A stretch of DNA of 64,000 bases. Origin: Planctomycetia bacterium (GTDB taxonomy: Bacteria > Planctomycetota > UBA8108 > SXIK01). A program made the translations under genes and the position numbers. This document shows positions 36,056 to 44,900 of this stretch, piece by piece. Under the pieces are notes generated by a model that saw nothing but the letters and a program-made list of their open reading frames with translations, did no database searches and was not told the DNA's origin. Where the stretch lies: the NCBI GenBank assembly GCA_005772855.1, contig SXIK01000219.1, positions 55,120 through 119,119 on the forward strand, in the 5' to 3' direction. How positions within the stretch are numbered: the first letter of the stretch is position 1; each line of letters starts with the position of its first letter.

Positions 36056-37594
36056 CTACTTCCTTGCAGTGCTGCCCCTTGCGCCTGCCCCGGCTTCGTC
36101 CGACGGAAAGGAAATGTCAATCTCGAGGTCCCTCTCGGAGGCGCCCCTTCCACTGTCCGGCAGAATGACAACAGGGACGTTCGCCTCGGCTTCCGAACGT
36201 GGACGGATGCGCCGGATGGGTCTCGGCTTCAACTGATGGCGCAAGAGAGCAGCTGCGCAACCTGCAAAAACCCCGAGTGCCATCACAACGAGGAGCTTCA
36301 ACTCGCGGTGCTGTGGCAATGGGAATGGCGGCACGATCGCTGGAGTGTGCAAGGCAATGTTCTCCGCGACGTTCTCATCCTCCAGCTCCTTGTTGAAGCT
36401 TTTCATCGCGTTCAAATCGGCATCGGCTTGCGCGATCTTCTTCTGGATTCGCTCCTCCTCCACCTCAAGACGCGTCAACTGGGGGCCGATGGTCGTGACT
36501 GCCGTGTTATCGCCCAATTTCTTGATCTGGGTCTCCAGAGCCAGGATCTCCGTCGAGACGACAGCCTTGTCGTTCTCGATGGCTTCCCTGCGGCGGCGAT
36601 CAATGTAGTCCTTGGGCAGGGTCAGGAGAGGCTCGAAGATGGGCTTTCTCTCCGGTGACTCGCGAATGATTTGCTCAAATCGCATCTGGTACTCGAGCCG
36701 GATGCGCTCAAGCTCATTTTGGAGCGAGGGTGACTCTAGCGGCAGCTCCTTGTCGTAGGGGATAACACCTCGACTTAGCAGCTCTCTGGCGACCTCGAAA
36801 CGATCCTTCTGATTCCGAATCTCCTCGATCTGGGAGTACTTCCGCTGGATAGCGGCGTTCAGGCTCGGACTCTCTAGCCTGTTGGCAAGCTCCTGAATTT
36901 TTTGGCGGTTCTCGTAGAGTTCGCGGATGGCGTCGTCGAGTGTCTTTTGAGCTTTCGACTCGTCTTTTCTCTTCACCTTGCGGCGCTGAAGCTCGATGAA
37001 TTTCTTCGAGAGTGTGTTGGCAATCTGCGCCGCCACTGCCGGATTGGGATGCTGATAGTCCAGAGTGATAACGTGGCTGGCCTCCTCGCCCGCCGTTACC
37101 ACCAAGCGGGCGAGAATCTGGTTCACGCGCTGCTCGCGGTCGGTGACTACGATGTCGCTCGAGAAAAGAAGGAGGTCGATCGCCGAAAAAACGGTCTGTC
37201 GAATGCTGTAATAGGCCGAAAGAAACGCGGCCCGGAACTGCTTGGCTGGAGAGTCCTCCAAGTCCGTAGCTTGCGTGCTGCTCGAGTCAATGGGCAAGTC
37301 GTCGAGCACTTGCTCGATGATCCGGCGGTCACGCAACTGGCTCGTGTAGGCCTTTACCTCTTCCTCGAGAAGAGGCAGGCGGTAAAGGCTGCCGCCTTCC
37401 TCACCCTTCAGAGTAATCACCGATTGGCTGAACTTCACATTGAGGCGCGCCGTGGCCTCGTAAAGCTTCGGCTGGGTGATAATCCTGACGTAGCCACCGA
37501 GGATGACAAATACGGCCACGGCAAAAATAGTAAACTTGTAGCGAAGCAGGACACCCAATGTGAAGGGTTCCCTGGGCGCTGCCTCAGTTTGCAT
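36056..37594 (-). CDS. Wzz/GumC-like polysaccharide chain-length protein
   Basis: A 512-aa inner-membrane polysaccharide co-polymerase that sets glycan chain length or aids export. It has TM1 near residues 18-38 (FTIFAVAVFVILGGYVRI), a Wzz motif (ITQPKLYEATARLNVKFSQS), a long periplasmic coiled-coil body of about 370 residues (ENRQKIQELANRLESPSLNA, LEVEEERIQKKIAQADADLN), and TM2 near 430-448 (LLVVMALGVFAGCAAALLRH). No C-terminal tyrosine-kinase domain is fused. It is divergent from the algD-GT-GT operon across 410 bp, which fits a shared surface-glycan locus. Confidence 0.88.
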   Translation of the reverse strand: MQTEAAPREPFTLGVLLRYKFTIFAVAVFVILGGYVRIITQPKLYEATARLNVKFSQSVITLKGEEGGSLYRLPLLEEEVKAYTSQLRDRRIIEQVLDDLPIDSSSTQATDLEDSPAKQFRAAFLSAYYSIRQTVFSAIDLLLFSSDIVVTDREQRVNQILARLVVTAGEEASHVITLDYQHPNPAVAAQIANTLSKKFIELQRRKVKRKDESKAQKTLDDAIRELYENRQKIQELANRLESPSLNAAIQRKYSQIEEIRNQKDRFEVARELLSRGVIPYDKELPLESPSLQNELERIRLEYQMRFEQIIRESPERKPIFEPLLTLPKDYIDRRRREAIENDKAVVSTEILALETQIKKLGDNTAVTTIGPQLTRLEVEEERIQKKIAQADADLNAMKSFNKELEDENVAENIALHTPAIVPPFPLPQHRELKLLVVMALGVFAGCAAALLRHQLKPRPIRRIRPRSEAEANVPVVILPDSGRGASERDLEIDISFPSDEAGAGARGSTARK

Positions 37595-38004
37595 GGCTAT
37601 TCCTTGAGGTCTTCGTCTTGGCTTGCCACATGGATTGCGGGCGCAGCGAGTGCAAAGTAGGGTACCTTACTTTTCTTACTGTTCCTAATGCCTTTTGAGG
37701 AGGCTACGGGGAAGCCCTGGGCACTCCTTGTCCTTAATCTATCGGAAGTTTGGAGAAAACGCTGAAGGCGGCTCGCTGTTCGGAGCCTCAAGGCCGACAC
37801 TTGACAGCAGTTTTGGCCGATAGTAGGTGGGAAGAGCGACGAGATCCCAAGAATGGAATTGGGTTGTTGCTCAGTAACGCAGGTCACGTTTACGAAGGTA
37901 ACCCCCAAGGCCACTGATCTCAAAGCTACTCCCACTGACACACGGGATTCCCCCCCAAGCGGCAGCGAAACAGTGTTGCGAAGCAACGAAGGAATAGTAA
38001 TACA
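37595..38004. other. Divergent intergenic region between wzz-like gene and algD
   Basis: This gap should hold promoters for both directions. TTGACA occurs at 37801 but with no well-spaced -10 (TAGTAG after 14 nt), so no promoter is called. No other element was recognised. Confidence 0.4.
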
Positions 38005-39324
38005 ATGAAAGTTAGCATCTTCGGCCTGGGTTACGTTGGCGCCGTCAGCGCCGGATGCCTGGCGAAGAATGGTCACCACGTCCTGGGCGTGGATACTCAC
38101 CAGGGCAAGGTAGACCACATCAACGCTGGCGAAAGTCCGATCATCGAGGACGGCATCAGCAACTTGATTTCCACCGTTGTGCGTGAAGGCCGCCTCCGGG
38201 CGACCCCGGACGCAGGCGAGGCGATCGCCGAGACGGAGCTCTCGATCGTCTGCGTGGGTACCCCGAGCGCCCCGAATGGCAAGCTGGATCTCTCCTACCT
38301 CGCTTCCGTGAGTCGAGACATTGGCTGCGCTCTGTCGAAAAAGAGGTCGTTGCACACCGTCGTTGTGCGGTCGACGGTGCTTCCAGGTACCGTCGAGGAG
38401 CAAGTCATTCCGATCCTCGAGAGCTCGTGCGGCCGCAAGGTGGGTGACGGCTACCGCGTCTTCTACAACCCCGAGTTTCTGCGTGAAGGCACATCGATCG
38501 CCGATTTTTTCGCTCCGCCGATGACGATCGTCGGTTCGAACGGCGTCGACTTGCCTGACATTGTCCGTGAGCTCTACAAGGGCATCGACGCGCCCTTCAA
38601 CGTCGTTCCGATCCGGGTCGCGGAGATGCTCAAGTACTCCTCGAACGCGTTTCACGCGCTGAAGATCAGCTTCGCGAATGAGATCGGCCGCGTGGCCAAG
38701 AAGCTCGGCGCCGACAGCCACCTCGTCATGGATCTTGTCTGCCAGGATACGAAGCTCAACATTTCGAAGGCCTACTTGCGGCCAGGTTTCGCCTTTGGCG
38801 GCTCCTGCTTGCCGAAGGATCTTCGGGCGCTCACCTACCGGGCCAGGGAACTCGACGTGAACGTGCCCATGCTGGCTTCGATTGTCCCCTCGAACAATGT
38901 TCACGTCGACGAGGCGCTGGGTATTGTCCGCGGAACGGGCAAACGGAAGGTCGGCCTCCTGGGCCTCAGTTTCAAGGCGGGCACGGACGACCTGCGCGAG
39001 AGCCCCCTCGTGACGCTTGCCGAGAAGTTGATCGGCAAGGGGTTTGACCTGCGGATTTTTGATCCGCTCGTGAACCTGGATCGACTGGTCGGCGCCAACA
39101 AGACCTACATTCTGAGGGAGATCCCCCACATCTCGCGCCTCATGGCGCCCGCACTGAGTGCGGTCCTCGATTTTGCCGAGGTTATCGTGATCGGTAATAC
39201 CTCGCAGGAATTCAAGGCTCTCGAGACACACAAATTCCACTCCGAGCAAGCGTTGATCGATCTGGTCGGGCTTCTGAAAGGCAAGGCTCCTCAAGGTGTT
39301 GCGTATCATGGCGTTTGCTGGTAA
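38005..39324 (+). CDS. algD: GDP-mannose 6-dehydrogenase family protein (AlgD-like)
   Basis: A 439-aa NAD-dependent nucleotide-sugar dehydrogenase that oxidises a UDP- or GDP-sugar to the uronic acid. The Rossmann motif is IFGLGYVGAVSAGCLA at 5-20, and the catalytic cysteine is C268 in FGGSCLPKD, the same number as in Pseudomonas AlgD. Many stretches match AlgD rather than UDP-glucose dehydrogenase, for example GLLGLSFKAGTDDLRESPLV, RPGFAFGGSCLPKDLRALTY and KGFDLRIFDP, and the end GVCW resembles AlgD's GICW. GDP-mannuronate is therefore the likely product. The start follows GAAGGAATAG. Its end overlaps the next glycosyltransferase, so they form an operon. Confidence 0.9.
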   Translation: MKVSIFGLGYVGAVSAGCLAKNGHHVLGVDTHQGKVDHINAGESPIIEDGISNLISTVVREGRLRATPDAGEAIAETELSIVCVGTPSAPNGKLDLSYLASVSRDIGCALSKKRSLHTVVVRSTVLPGTVEEQVIPILESSCGRKVGDGYRVFYNPEFLREGTSIADFFAPPMTIVGSNGVDLPDIVRELYKGIDAPFNVVPIRVAEMLKYSSNAFHALKISFANEIGRVAKKLGADSHLVMDLVCQDTKLNISKAYLRPGFAFGGSCLPKDLRALTYRARELDVNVPMLASIVPSNNVHVDEALGIVRGTGKRKVGLLGLSFKAGTDDLRESPLVTLAEKLIGKGFDLRIFDPLVNLDRLVGANKTYILREIPHISRLMAPALSAVLDFAEVIVIGNTSQEFKALETHKFHSEQALIDLVGLLKGKAPQGVAYHGVCW

Positions 39325-40540
39325 GCGCAAGACTCGGGCGCTGATCTTCATCGAAGACGGAAGTTTTGTCTTCGACAATCGGGTCAAGCGCGAAGTAAAG
39401 ACCCTCGAGGGCGCCGGCTTCGAGGTGAGCGTCATCTGCCCTCGCTATCCCGGAGAGCGATGGGCTGACGATGTCGGACGCACGCACGTCTACCGTTACC
39501 CGAAATTCGGGCCTGGTGGCGGCGTTTTTGGGCATCTGTGTGAGTACGCCTGCTCGCTCTTCTTCGGCGGTCTGTGGGCGCTCTGGATTGGCGTTAGGCG
39601 CGGCTTTGACGTGGTTCAGCTCTGCAACCCGCCCGACATCCTCTTTCCGATCGCTGTTTTTTTCAAACTGCTCGGCAAGCGCTACATCTTTGATCACCAC
39701 GACCTTTGCCCCGAGCTCTTCGAGACGCAATACCACAAGCGCAAGGGCCTACTCTACCGCGTTCTGTGCTGGGCCGAAAGGCAGTCGCTTTCGTGGGCAG
39801 ACGGGGTCCTGAGCACGAACGAATCGTACCGGCAGGTGGCGCTGGATAGAGGCGGCGTCCCGCCAAGGAAAGTGATCGTCGTTCGCAACGGGCCCGACCT
39901 GGACCGCTTCCGCGATTGGCCCGAGCCGGTAAACAAGATGCCGGTGAGAGTCGGTTACATAGGCAACATGAACCCGCAGGACGGCGTTGACCGTTTGATT
40001 CTTGCTGCCAAGCATATCCGCGTGGACTTGGGCAGAGAGGACATCGAGTTCGTGCTGATCGGGAAGGGAGACTCTTTTCCCGCCTTGCAGCGCCTTGCCA
40101 GGGAGCTTGGCTTGAACGGATCTGTTCGCTTTACGGGTCGAATCTCTGACGAAGAAGTGCAGAGAGAGCTTCGTGCCTGTGACATCGGCTGTCAGCCCGA
40201 TCCCATGAATCCCCTGAACGACGTCTCCACCATGAACAAGGTGATGGAGTACATGGCGCTGGCGAAGCCGGTCGTGTCGTTTAACCTGCGAGAGACCGTC
40301 GTTTCGTGCGAAGATGCGGCGCTCTATGCTCCGGGGAGTGATCCGAAGGCGCTCGCGGAGCAGATCATCCGCCTCGCTGATGACTTCGAACAGAGGCGCC
40401 GCATGGGCCTCATCGGTCGGCGAAGGATCGAGGACGTGCTTGCCTGGAAGTATTCGGAGGCGCCGCTCCTTGAGATGTACTTTCAGGTTCTCGGGATCAG
40501 CGAACCTGCGAGCGTGCCGAAGTCGGAGCCCGCGCGTTGA
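39308..40540 (+). CDS. GT4 family glycosyltransferase
   Basis: A 410-aa GT-B fold glycosyltransferase. The N-terminal half has the acceptor side (FDNRVKREVKTLEGAGFEVS, FDVVQLCNPPDILF, FDHHDLCPELFETQY), and the C-terminal half the donor side (VRVGYIGNMNPQDGVDRLIL, PMNPLNDVSTMNKVMEYMAL with the conserved Glu that contacts the nucleotide sugar). I use the ATG at 39308, which has AAGGTG nine bases upstream; a GTG at 39296 is possible. It overlaps algD by 17 bp and is followed one base after its stop by another glycosyltransferase, so the three genes are co-transcribed. Donor sugar is not predictable. Confidence 0.9.
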   Translation: MAFAGKRKTRALIFIEDGSFVFDNRVKREVKTLEGAGFEVSVICPRYPGERWADDVGRTHVYRYPKFGPGGGVFGHLCEYACSLFFGGLWALWIGVRRGFDVVQLCNPPDILFPIAVFFKLLGKRYIFDHHDLCPELFETQYHKRKGLLYRVLCWAERQSLSWADGVLSTNESYRQVALDRGGVPPRKVIVVRNGPDLDRFRDWPEPVNKMPVRVGYIGNMNPQDGVDRLILAAKHIRVDLGREDIEFVLIGKGDSFPALQRLARELGLNGSVRFTGRISDEEVQRELRACDIGCQPDPMNPLNDVSTMNKVMEYMALAKPVVSFNLRETVVSCEDAALYAPGSDPKALAEQIIRLADDFEQRRRMGLIGRRRIEDVLAWKYSEAPLLEMYFQVLGISEPASVPKSEPAR

Positions 40541-40541
40541 C

Positions 40542-41600
40542 ATGAAGAGTACGACGAGGGAGAGCGAGGCCGAATCCCCCGCCTGCAACCGGCCGAAGCC
40601 TGGAACTTCACCCGCAACTAGCTGCAGCGGAGCTTTCGTCTCCTGGGCAAGGCTACGTCGTGCGGATACGATTGCTGAGCGGTTGGGGATCCCGAGCCAC
40701 ACGGTCAAGTATTTCTACCGGGGTACGCCGCCGCTTCTGACGGCGTTGAAGTACGCGATGCAGACGCTCAGGACGTTCTGGCTTCTCGTGCTGCACCGGC
40801 CGAAAGTCGTTTTCGTGACGAATCCGCCAGTCTTCGCAATCATCCCAGTGTTCGTCTACTCGTGCCTCTTTCGTGCTCGCTACGTGATCGACTTTCACTC
40901 CGGTTGCTTCGTTGAGGAGCACTGGAGACGGTGGGACTGGCTTCAGCGGTTTTTTGCACGGAGAGCGGTCACGAACCTGGTTCACAACGCGGACAACGCG
41001 GAGGTGCTGGAACCGTGGGGCGCGCCACACCTCGTCTTTCCGAGTCTGCCGCCGGATGTCTCCACCCCGGGCGGCGAGGTGATCCCTGCCAGTGGACCGT
41101 CGATGGGCCATCGGCCTCGAGCCGTCTATATCTGCTCGTTCAAGAGCGACGAGCCCGTGGAAGTTTTCCTCGAGGCCGCGAAGGCCTTGCCCGATGTCGA
41201 CTTCTTCGTCACGGGCAAGGCGCCCAGAGAACTTTCATCGTCGATCCCCCAAAACGTGTCGCTCACGGGCTTCCTGAGCGAGTGCGATTACAACCAGCTC
41301 CTCGCTGGCTCCGATCTGGTGATCGCCCTCACGACACGCACGGGCACACTCCTTTACGGGGCGCAGGAGGCGATCTCGCTCGGGAAGCCTCTCGTGCTCT
41401 CACGTACCTCTACGCTCGAGCGCGTCTTCACGGGCGGAGCGGTCTTTGCCGAGAATACTCCGCAAGCTCTTTCGGCCTGCATTCGCCATGCGCTCGAGAG
41501 CTGCACGCAGCTTGCCGCGTCCATGCGCGATTTCCGCACCCGATACGTGGCGGAGGGAGAGGCCCGCCTTGCCGAGCTGCGGGCGGTCGCAGGGATTTAG
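40542..41600 (+). CDS. GT4-like glycosyltransferase
   Basis: A 352-aa GT-B glycosyltransferase. The N-terminal domain includes VSWARLRRADTIAERLGIPS, a hydrophobic membrane-associated segment (RPKVVFVTNPPVFAIIPVFV) and VIDFHSGCFVEEHWRRWDWL; the C-terminal domain has AVYICSFKSDEPVEVFLEAA and ALTTRTGTLLYGAQEAISLG. The ATG at 40542 lies one base after the preceding TGA. Long in-frame upstream sequence exists but is Ser/Arg-rich shadow of the previous gene and is rejected. Last gene of the algD operon. It probably adds a sugar to a lipid-linked glycan at the membrane. Confidence 0.85.
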   Translation: MKSTTRESEAESPACNRPKPGTSPATSCSGAFVSWARLRRADTIAERLGIPSHTVKYFYRGTPPLLTALKYAMQTLRTFWLLVLHRPKVVFVTNPPVFAIIPVFVYSCLFRARYVIDFHSGCFVEEHWRRWDWLQRFFARRAVTNLVHNADNAEVLEPWGAPHLVFPSLPPDVSTPGGEVIPASGPSMGHRPRAVYICSFKSDEPVEVFLEAAKALPDVDFFVTGKAPRELSSSIPQNVSLTGFLSECDYNQLLAGSDLVIALTTRTGTLLYGAQEAISLGKPLVLSRTSTLERVFTGGAVFAENTPQALSACIRHALESCTQLAASMRDFRTRYVAEGEARLAELRAVAGI

Positions 41601-41734
41601 GGGCCGGGCGGGAGACGGTTTGACCAACAGTGTCTCGGGTAGCTTCGTTCGGCAAGAGAGATGGAAGCGACTCCGGGCAACGCGCCAGCCCCGTCCTGAT
41701 CATCCATTGGCACGGACGGAGGCCGGGCAGGTGG

Positions 41735-42784
41735 CTAAGTTGCCGTTTTTGTCATCAATCCTTGCGCGCACTCAACAATACGCCGGGCATCCGGCAGATA
41801 GCATTGCTCCAGCACAGGACTGAAGGGCACGTGTGCGTGTGGCGGCGTGATTCGCTGTACCGGCTGCTTCAAATAACGGAAGGCCCTTGAACTCACTTCT
41901 GCGGCGATTTCCGAGGCCATGCCGCATTGCGGGTAGTCCTCGTCCACAACGATCAGTCGGCCCGTTTTCTTGACCGAGGCGAGGATCGTCTCCGTATCAA
42001 GAGGAGAGAGCGAACGCGCATCAATGACCTCGGCGCTGCAACCCTCCTTTTCCAAAGCAGATGCTGCTTCGAGCGCCACCAGGACCATCCGGGAGATGGC
42101 AACCATCGTCACGTCCACTCCTTGCCGCCTGACATCCGCCTTGCCCAGGGGAATGGAGTAGTCCCCTTCAGGCACCGGGCCTCGGGTATTGTAGAGCATC
42201 TTGTTCTCCACGAAGATCACCGGGTCGTCATCCCGCACCGCCGCGAGCAACAGGCCCTTGGCGTCGTAAGGAGTCGTTGGAGCGACCACCTTCAAGCCGG
42301 GAATATGGACGAAGAGCGAATAGATGGAGTCGGAGTGTTGTGCGCCAACTCCCATGCCTGCGCCGGTGGTCGTTCGGATGGTCACGGGGACGCTCACCCG
42401 GCCTCCCGACATGTAGCGGGCCTTGGCAGCCTGGTTCAATATCTGCTCCAGGCAAACGCCCACAAAACTGATGTACATGAGATCTGTGACCGGACGCAGT
42501 CCGGTCATGGCGGCTCCCACCGCAGCCCCGATGAACGCCATCTCGGAGATTGGCGTGTCAATGACTCGCTCCGGCCCGAACTCGCCTATGAGTCCCTTTG
42601 TTACGCCGAAGGGACCGCCCCATGCGTCCCGCAAACCGGGATCGCAGCCGGCGCCGCCCGCCTGGTCTTCCCCAATGAGGATCACCGTGGGGTCTTCACG
42701 CATCGCCAGCCGCAGGCCTTCGTTGATGGCCTGGCGATAGGTGAGGGTTCGCTCTTTTTCCGTCATGAATAGCTTACTTTCCAT
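41735..42784 (-). CDS. TPP-dependent dehydrogenase E1 beta subunit
   Basis: A 349-aa transketolase-like beta subunit of the pyruvate/acetoin/2-oxoacid dehydrogenase type. Conserved stretches include LTYRQAINEGLRLAMREDP, GLIGEFGPERVIDTPISEMA, LMYISFVGVCLEQILNQAAK and RLIVVDEDYPQCGMASEIAA. It pairs with the E1 alpha gene directly upstream to form the active heterotetramer that decarboxylates a 2-oxoacid and forms a hydroxyethyl-like TPP intermediate. The ATG at 42784 is used; an internal ATG at 42766 with GGAAAG upstream is an alternative. No E2 or E3 gene is nearby. Confidence 0.9.
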   Translation of the reverse strand: MESKLFMTEKERTLTYRQAINEGLRLAMREDPTVILIGEDQAGGAGCDPGLRDAWGGPFGVTKGLIGEFGPERVIDTPISEMAFIGAAVGAAMTGLRPVTDLMYISFVGVCLEQILNQAAKARYMSGGRVSVPVTIRTTTGAGMGVGAQHSDSIYSLFVHIPGLKVVAPTTPYDAKGLLLAAVRDDDPVIFVENKMLYNTRGPVPEGDYSIPLGKADVRRQGVDVTMVAISRMVLVALEAASALEKEGCSAEVIDARSLSPLDTETILASVKKTGRLIVVDEDYPQCGMASEIAAEVSSRAFRYLKQPVQRITPPHAHVPFSPVLEQCYLPDARRIVECAQGLMTKTAT

Positions 42785-42903
42785 TTTCAATAAGAAAAAC
42801 GATCCAGACTACCAGGACTCTACCTCTTGACGTTCGTCTCGCGGGTAACCTCCCGGTCACTCCATGTCAGCAGGACTAGAAAGCCGTCTTCCGCCATCTT
42901 GGA

Positions 42904-43890
42904 TTAGTAGCGTACGTACACGTCTTCCAGGCCCACCTCCGGCCCGGGAATTGGACTGTTCTGCGCAAAGCGCACGGCATCCTCGACCGCCTCTGTCGCC
43001 TGTTCCCGGTACTCGCGCCGGGTCCCTTCGGACAGAATTCCCTCCTGCAGGAGGCGCTGTTCCAGCTGGGAGATGCAGTCCTTTTGGCGATACGCTTCGA
43101 CCTCCTCCTTGCTCCGGTACTGGCCTGCGTCGCCCACGTAGTGGCCGTAGTAGCGATAGGTCTTGCACTCAAGTAGCGTGGGTGTGCGCATTGACCTGGC
43201 TCTGGCGACGGCTTCTCCGGCGGCCTCATGGACCGCCAACACATCCATCCCGTCGACGGTGACGCCGGGGATTCCGTAGCCTGCCGCTCGATCGGCAAGG
43301 TTCGTGACACGAGCCGCATAGCGAATGTGGGTCGCGTCGGCATAGCCGTTGTTTTCCAGGACAAAGACCACAGGGAGCTTGAGCACGGCTGCCAGGTTGA
43401 GCGATTCATGGAAGGCGCCTGCGTTCGAAGCACCGTCTCCCAGGAAAGCGACTGCTACTTGGTCTGTATGTCGTAGGTTGGCGCTGAGAGCCGCCCCGCA
43501 TGCCAGGGGCAGGCCGGCGCTCACAATCCCGTTGGCTCCCAACATCCCGCGTTCCAGATCGCAAAGATGCATGGAGCCGCCTTTACCCCGACACTGGCCG
43601 TCGACCTTGCCGTAGAGCTCCGCCATCATCCGCCTCAGGTCGAGACCCTTGGCGATACAGTGGCCGTGCCCCCTGTGTGTGCTCGTCACGTAATCATCTT
43701 TTCTCAGCTGGCCGCACACGCCGACGGCTACAGCTTCCTCTCCGACATAGACATGGATCGCTCCGACGAGCTTTCCGGACATGTAGTCCTGTTGCACTCT
43801 TTCTTCAAACGTACGAATCAGCACCATCTGGCTGTACATCCATCTCAGCTTCTCCTTATCGGGCCGCCGTTGTGCTTGCATACTCGTCAT
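42904..43890 (-). CDS. TPP-dependent dehydrogenase E1 alpha subunit
   Basis: A 328-aa E1 alpha subunit. The TPP/magnesium motif runs from GDGASNAGAFHESLNLAAVL (GDG at 151-153) to ENNGYADAT (179-187). The region RGKGGSMHLCDLERGMLGAN is typical of acetoin and branched E1 enzymes, as is HRGHGHCIAKG. The ATG at 43890 follows GGGAGGAAATA, an excellent ribosome binding site, so an in-frame extension to 44004 is dropped. It is 119 bp upstream of the beta subunit and 137 bp downstream of an SDR gene in the same direction. With no E2 or E3, transfer of a two-carbon unit to an aldehyde or ketone is an alternative to a dehydrogenase complex. Confidence 0.92.
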   Translation of the reverse strand: MTSMQAQRRPDKEKLRWMYSQMVLIRTFEERVQQDYMSGKLVGAIHVYVGEEAVAVGVCGQLRKDDYVTSTHRGHGHCIAKGLDLRRMMAELYGKVDGQCRGKGGSMHLCDLERGMLGANGIVSAGLPLACGAALSANLRHTDQVAVAFLGDGASNAGAFHESLNLAAVLKLPVVFVLENNGYADATHIRYAARVTNLADRAAGYGIPGVTVDGMDVLAVHEAAGEAVARARSMRTPTLLECKTYRYYGHYVGDAGQYRSKEEVEAYRQKDCISQLEQRLLQEGILSEGTRREYREQATEAVEDAVRFAQNSPIPGPEVGLEDVYVRY

Positions 43891-43967
43891 TATTTCCTCC
43901 CGTATTCGAGGCCTTTCGGAAGAGCCCTCGCCCCCTCGTTGACTCAAGCCAAGGGGGATAGCAGCCC

Positions 43968-43994
43968 GTTGAACCAATTCGGGCGGCACTCTTG
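43968..43994. repeat. Short direct repeat, copy 1
   Basis: CAGCCCGTTGAACC followed by AATTCGGGCGG, between the SDR and E1 alpha genes. A near-identical stretch in the same orientation lies at 46086. Confidence 0.5.
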
Positions 43995-44027
43995 TGGACG
44001 CCACCAGAACCGTAACTCATGTCTGCT

Positions 44028-44822
44028 CTACCATGCCGTCCAGCCGCCGTCCACGGCCAGAATCTGGCCCGTCACGTAGCGGGAAGCCTCCGAGGCAAGA
44101 AAGACGGCGACGCCTTTCAGATCATCCTCTCCGCCGGGCCGTCCCAGCGGCGTGCGTTTCGAGATTCGCTCCAGAACCGCCTCCCCCAGAATGTGCCGGT
44201 TCTGGTCGGTGACGAAGGTTGCCGGGCAGATACAGTTGACACGAATGTTATGGCGGGCCCAGTTGACTGCCAGATCACGCGTCAAGTTGACGACCGCGCC
44301 CTTGCTCGCTGTATAGGCCGGAAACTCGAACACAGAATCTTTTTCTTCGACATAGAGGGACCGGTCTGGGCCGAGCAGTCCATAGATGGAACCCGTATTG
44401 ATGATGCTGCCGCGCTTCTGCCTTTGCATGAGCTCCCCCACGGCCCCGGCGCACAGAAAAACGCCCGTGATGTTCACGGCCATGATCTTTTCCCAGGCTT
44501 CCAGACCTCTGGGAGAGGCCTCATGCACGTCATTTATTCCGGCGTTATTGACGAGAACATCGATATGGCCGAACTCCTTCTTCGCACGCTCCACGGTGCG
44601 AACGACATCCTCCCGCGAGGTGACATCCATGGTGATGGGAAGGATACGCCTTCCGTGCCTGGCCAACTGCTGCGCTGCCGCCTCGCAGTTGGCCAGGGCG
44701 CAAAGGACCAGATCGGCTCCAGCCTCGGCGAGCCCTTCGGCCATCTGATAGCCAAGTCCCTGAGCGCCGCCGGTCACCAGGGCGACTTTGCCCGAAAGGT
44801 CAAACAAGTCTTTGACGTGCAT
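44028..44822 (-). CDS. Short-chain dehydrogenase/reductase
   Basis: A 264-aa classical SDR, an NAD(P)-dependent oxidoreductase of alcohols and ketones. TGGAQGLG at 17-24 binds the cofactor; NNAG (92-95), S145, Y170 and K174 (YTASKG) form the catalytic set; GGWTAW is near the end. The sequence resembles gluconate 5-dehydrogenase and 2-deoxygluconate dehydrogenase types (VNITGVFLCAGAVGELMQRQ), so a sugar or polyol substrate is likely but not proven. It sits between an aldo/keto reductase (79 bp upstream) and the E1 alpha/beta pair, all on the minus strand, which suggests one pathway. Confidence 0.92.
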   Translation of the reverse strand: MHVKDLFDLSGKVALVTGGAQGLGYQMAEGLAEAGADLVLCALANCEAAAQQLARHGRRILPITMDVTSREDVVRTVERAKKEFGHIDVLVNNAGINDVHEASPRGLEAWEKIMAVNITGVFLCAGAVGELMQRQKRGSIINTGSIYGLLGPDRSLYVEEKDSVFEFPAYTASKGAVVNLTRDLAVNWARHNIRVNCICPATFVTDQNRHILGEAVLERISKRTPLGRPGGEDDLKGVAVFLASEASRYVTGQILAVDGGWTAW

Positions 44823-44900
44823 GGTGCCTAACTGATCTCCTGATTCCTTGGTTGTTGCTTTCGGGGGACTCGAATGACTCCAAGAGACGCTCGAGAAATT

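Noticed and set aside
35849..36658. A 269-codon plus-strand frame across the DUF4338 remnant and the wzz-like gene
   Set aside because: It is antisense to the Wzz coiled coil and in a different frame from the DUF4338 similarity.
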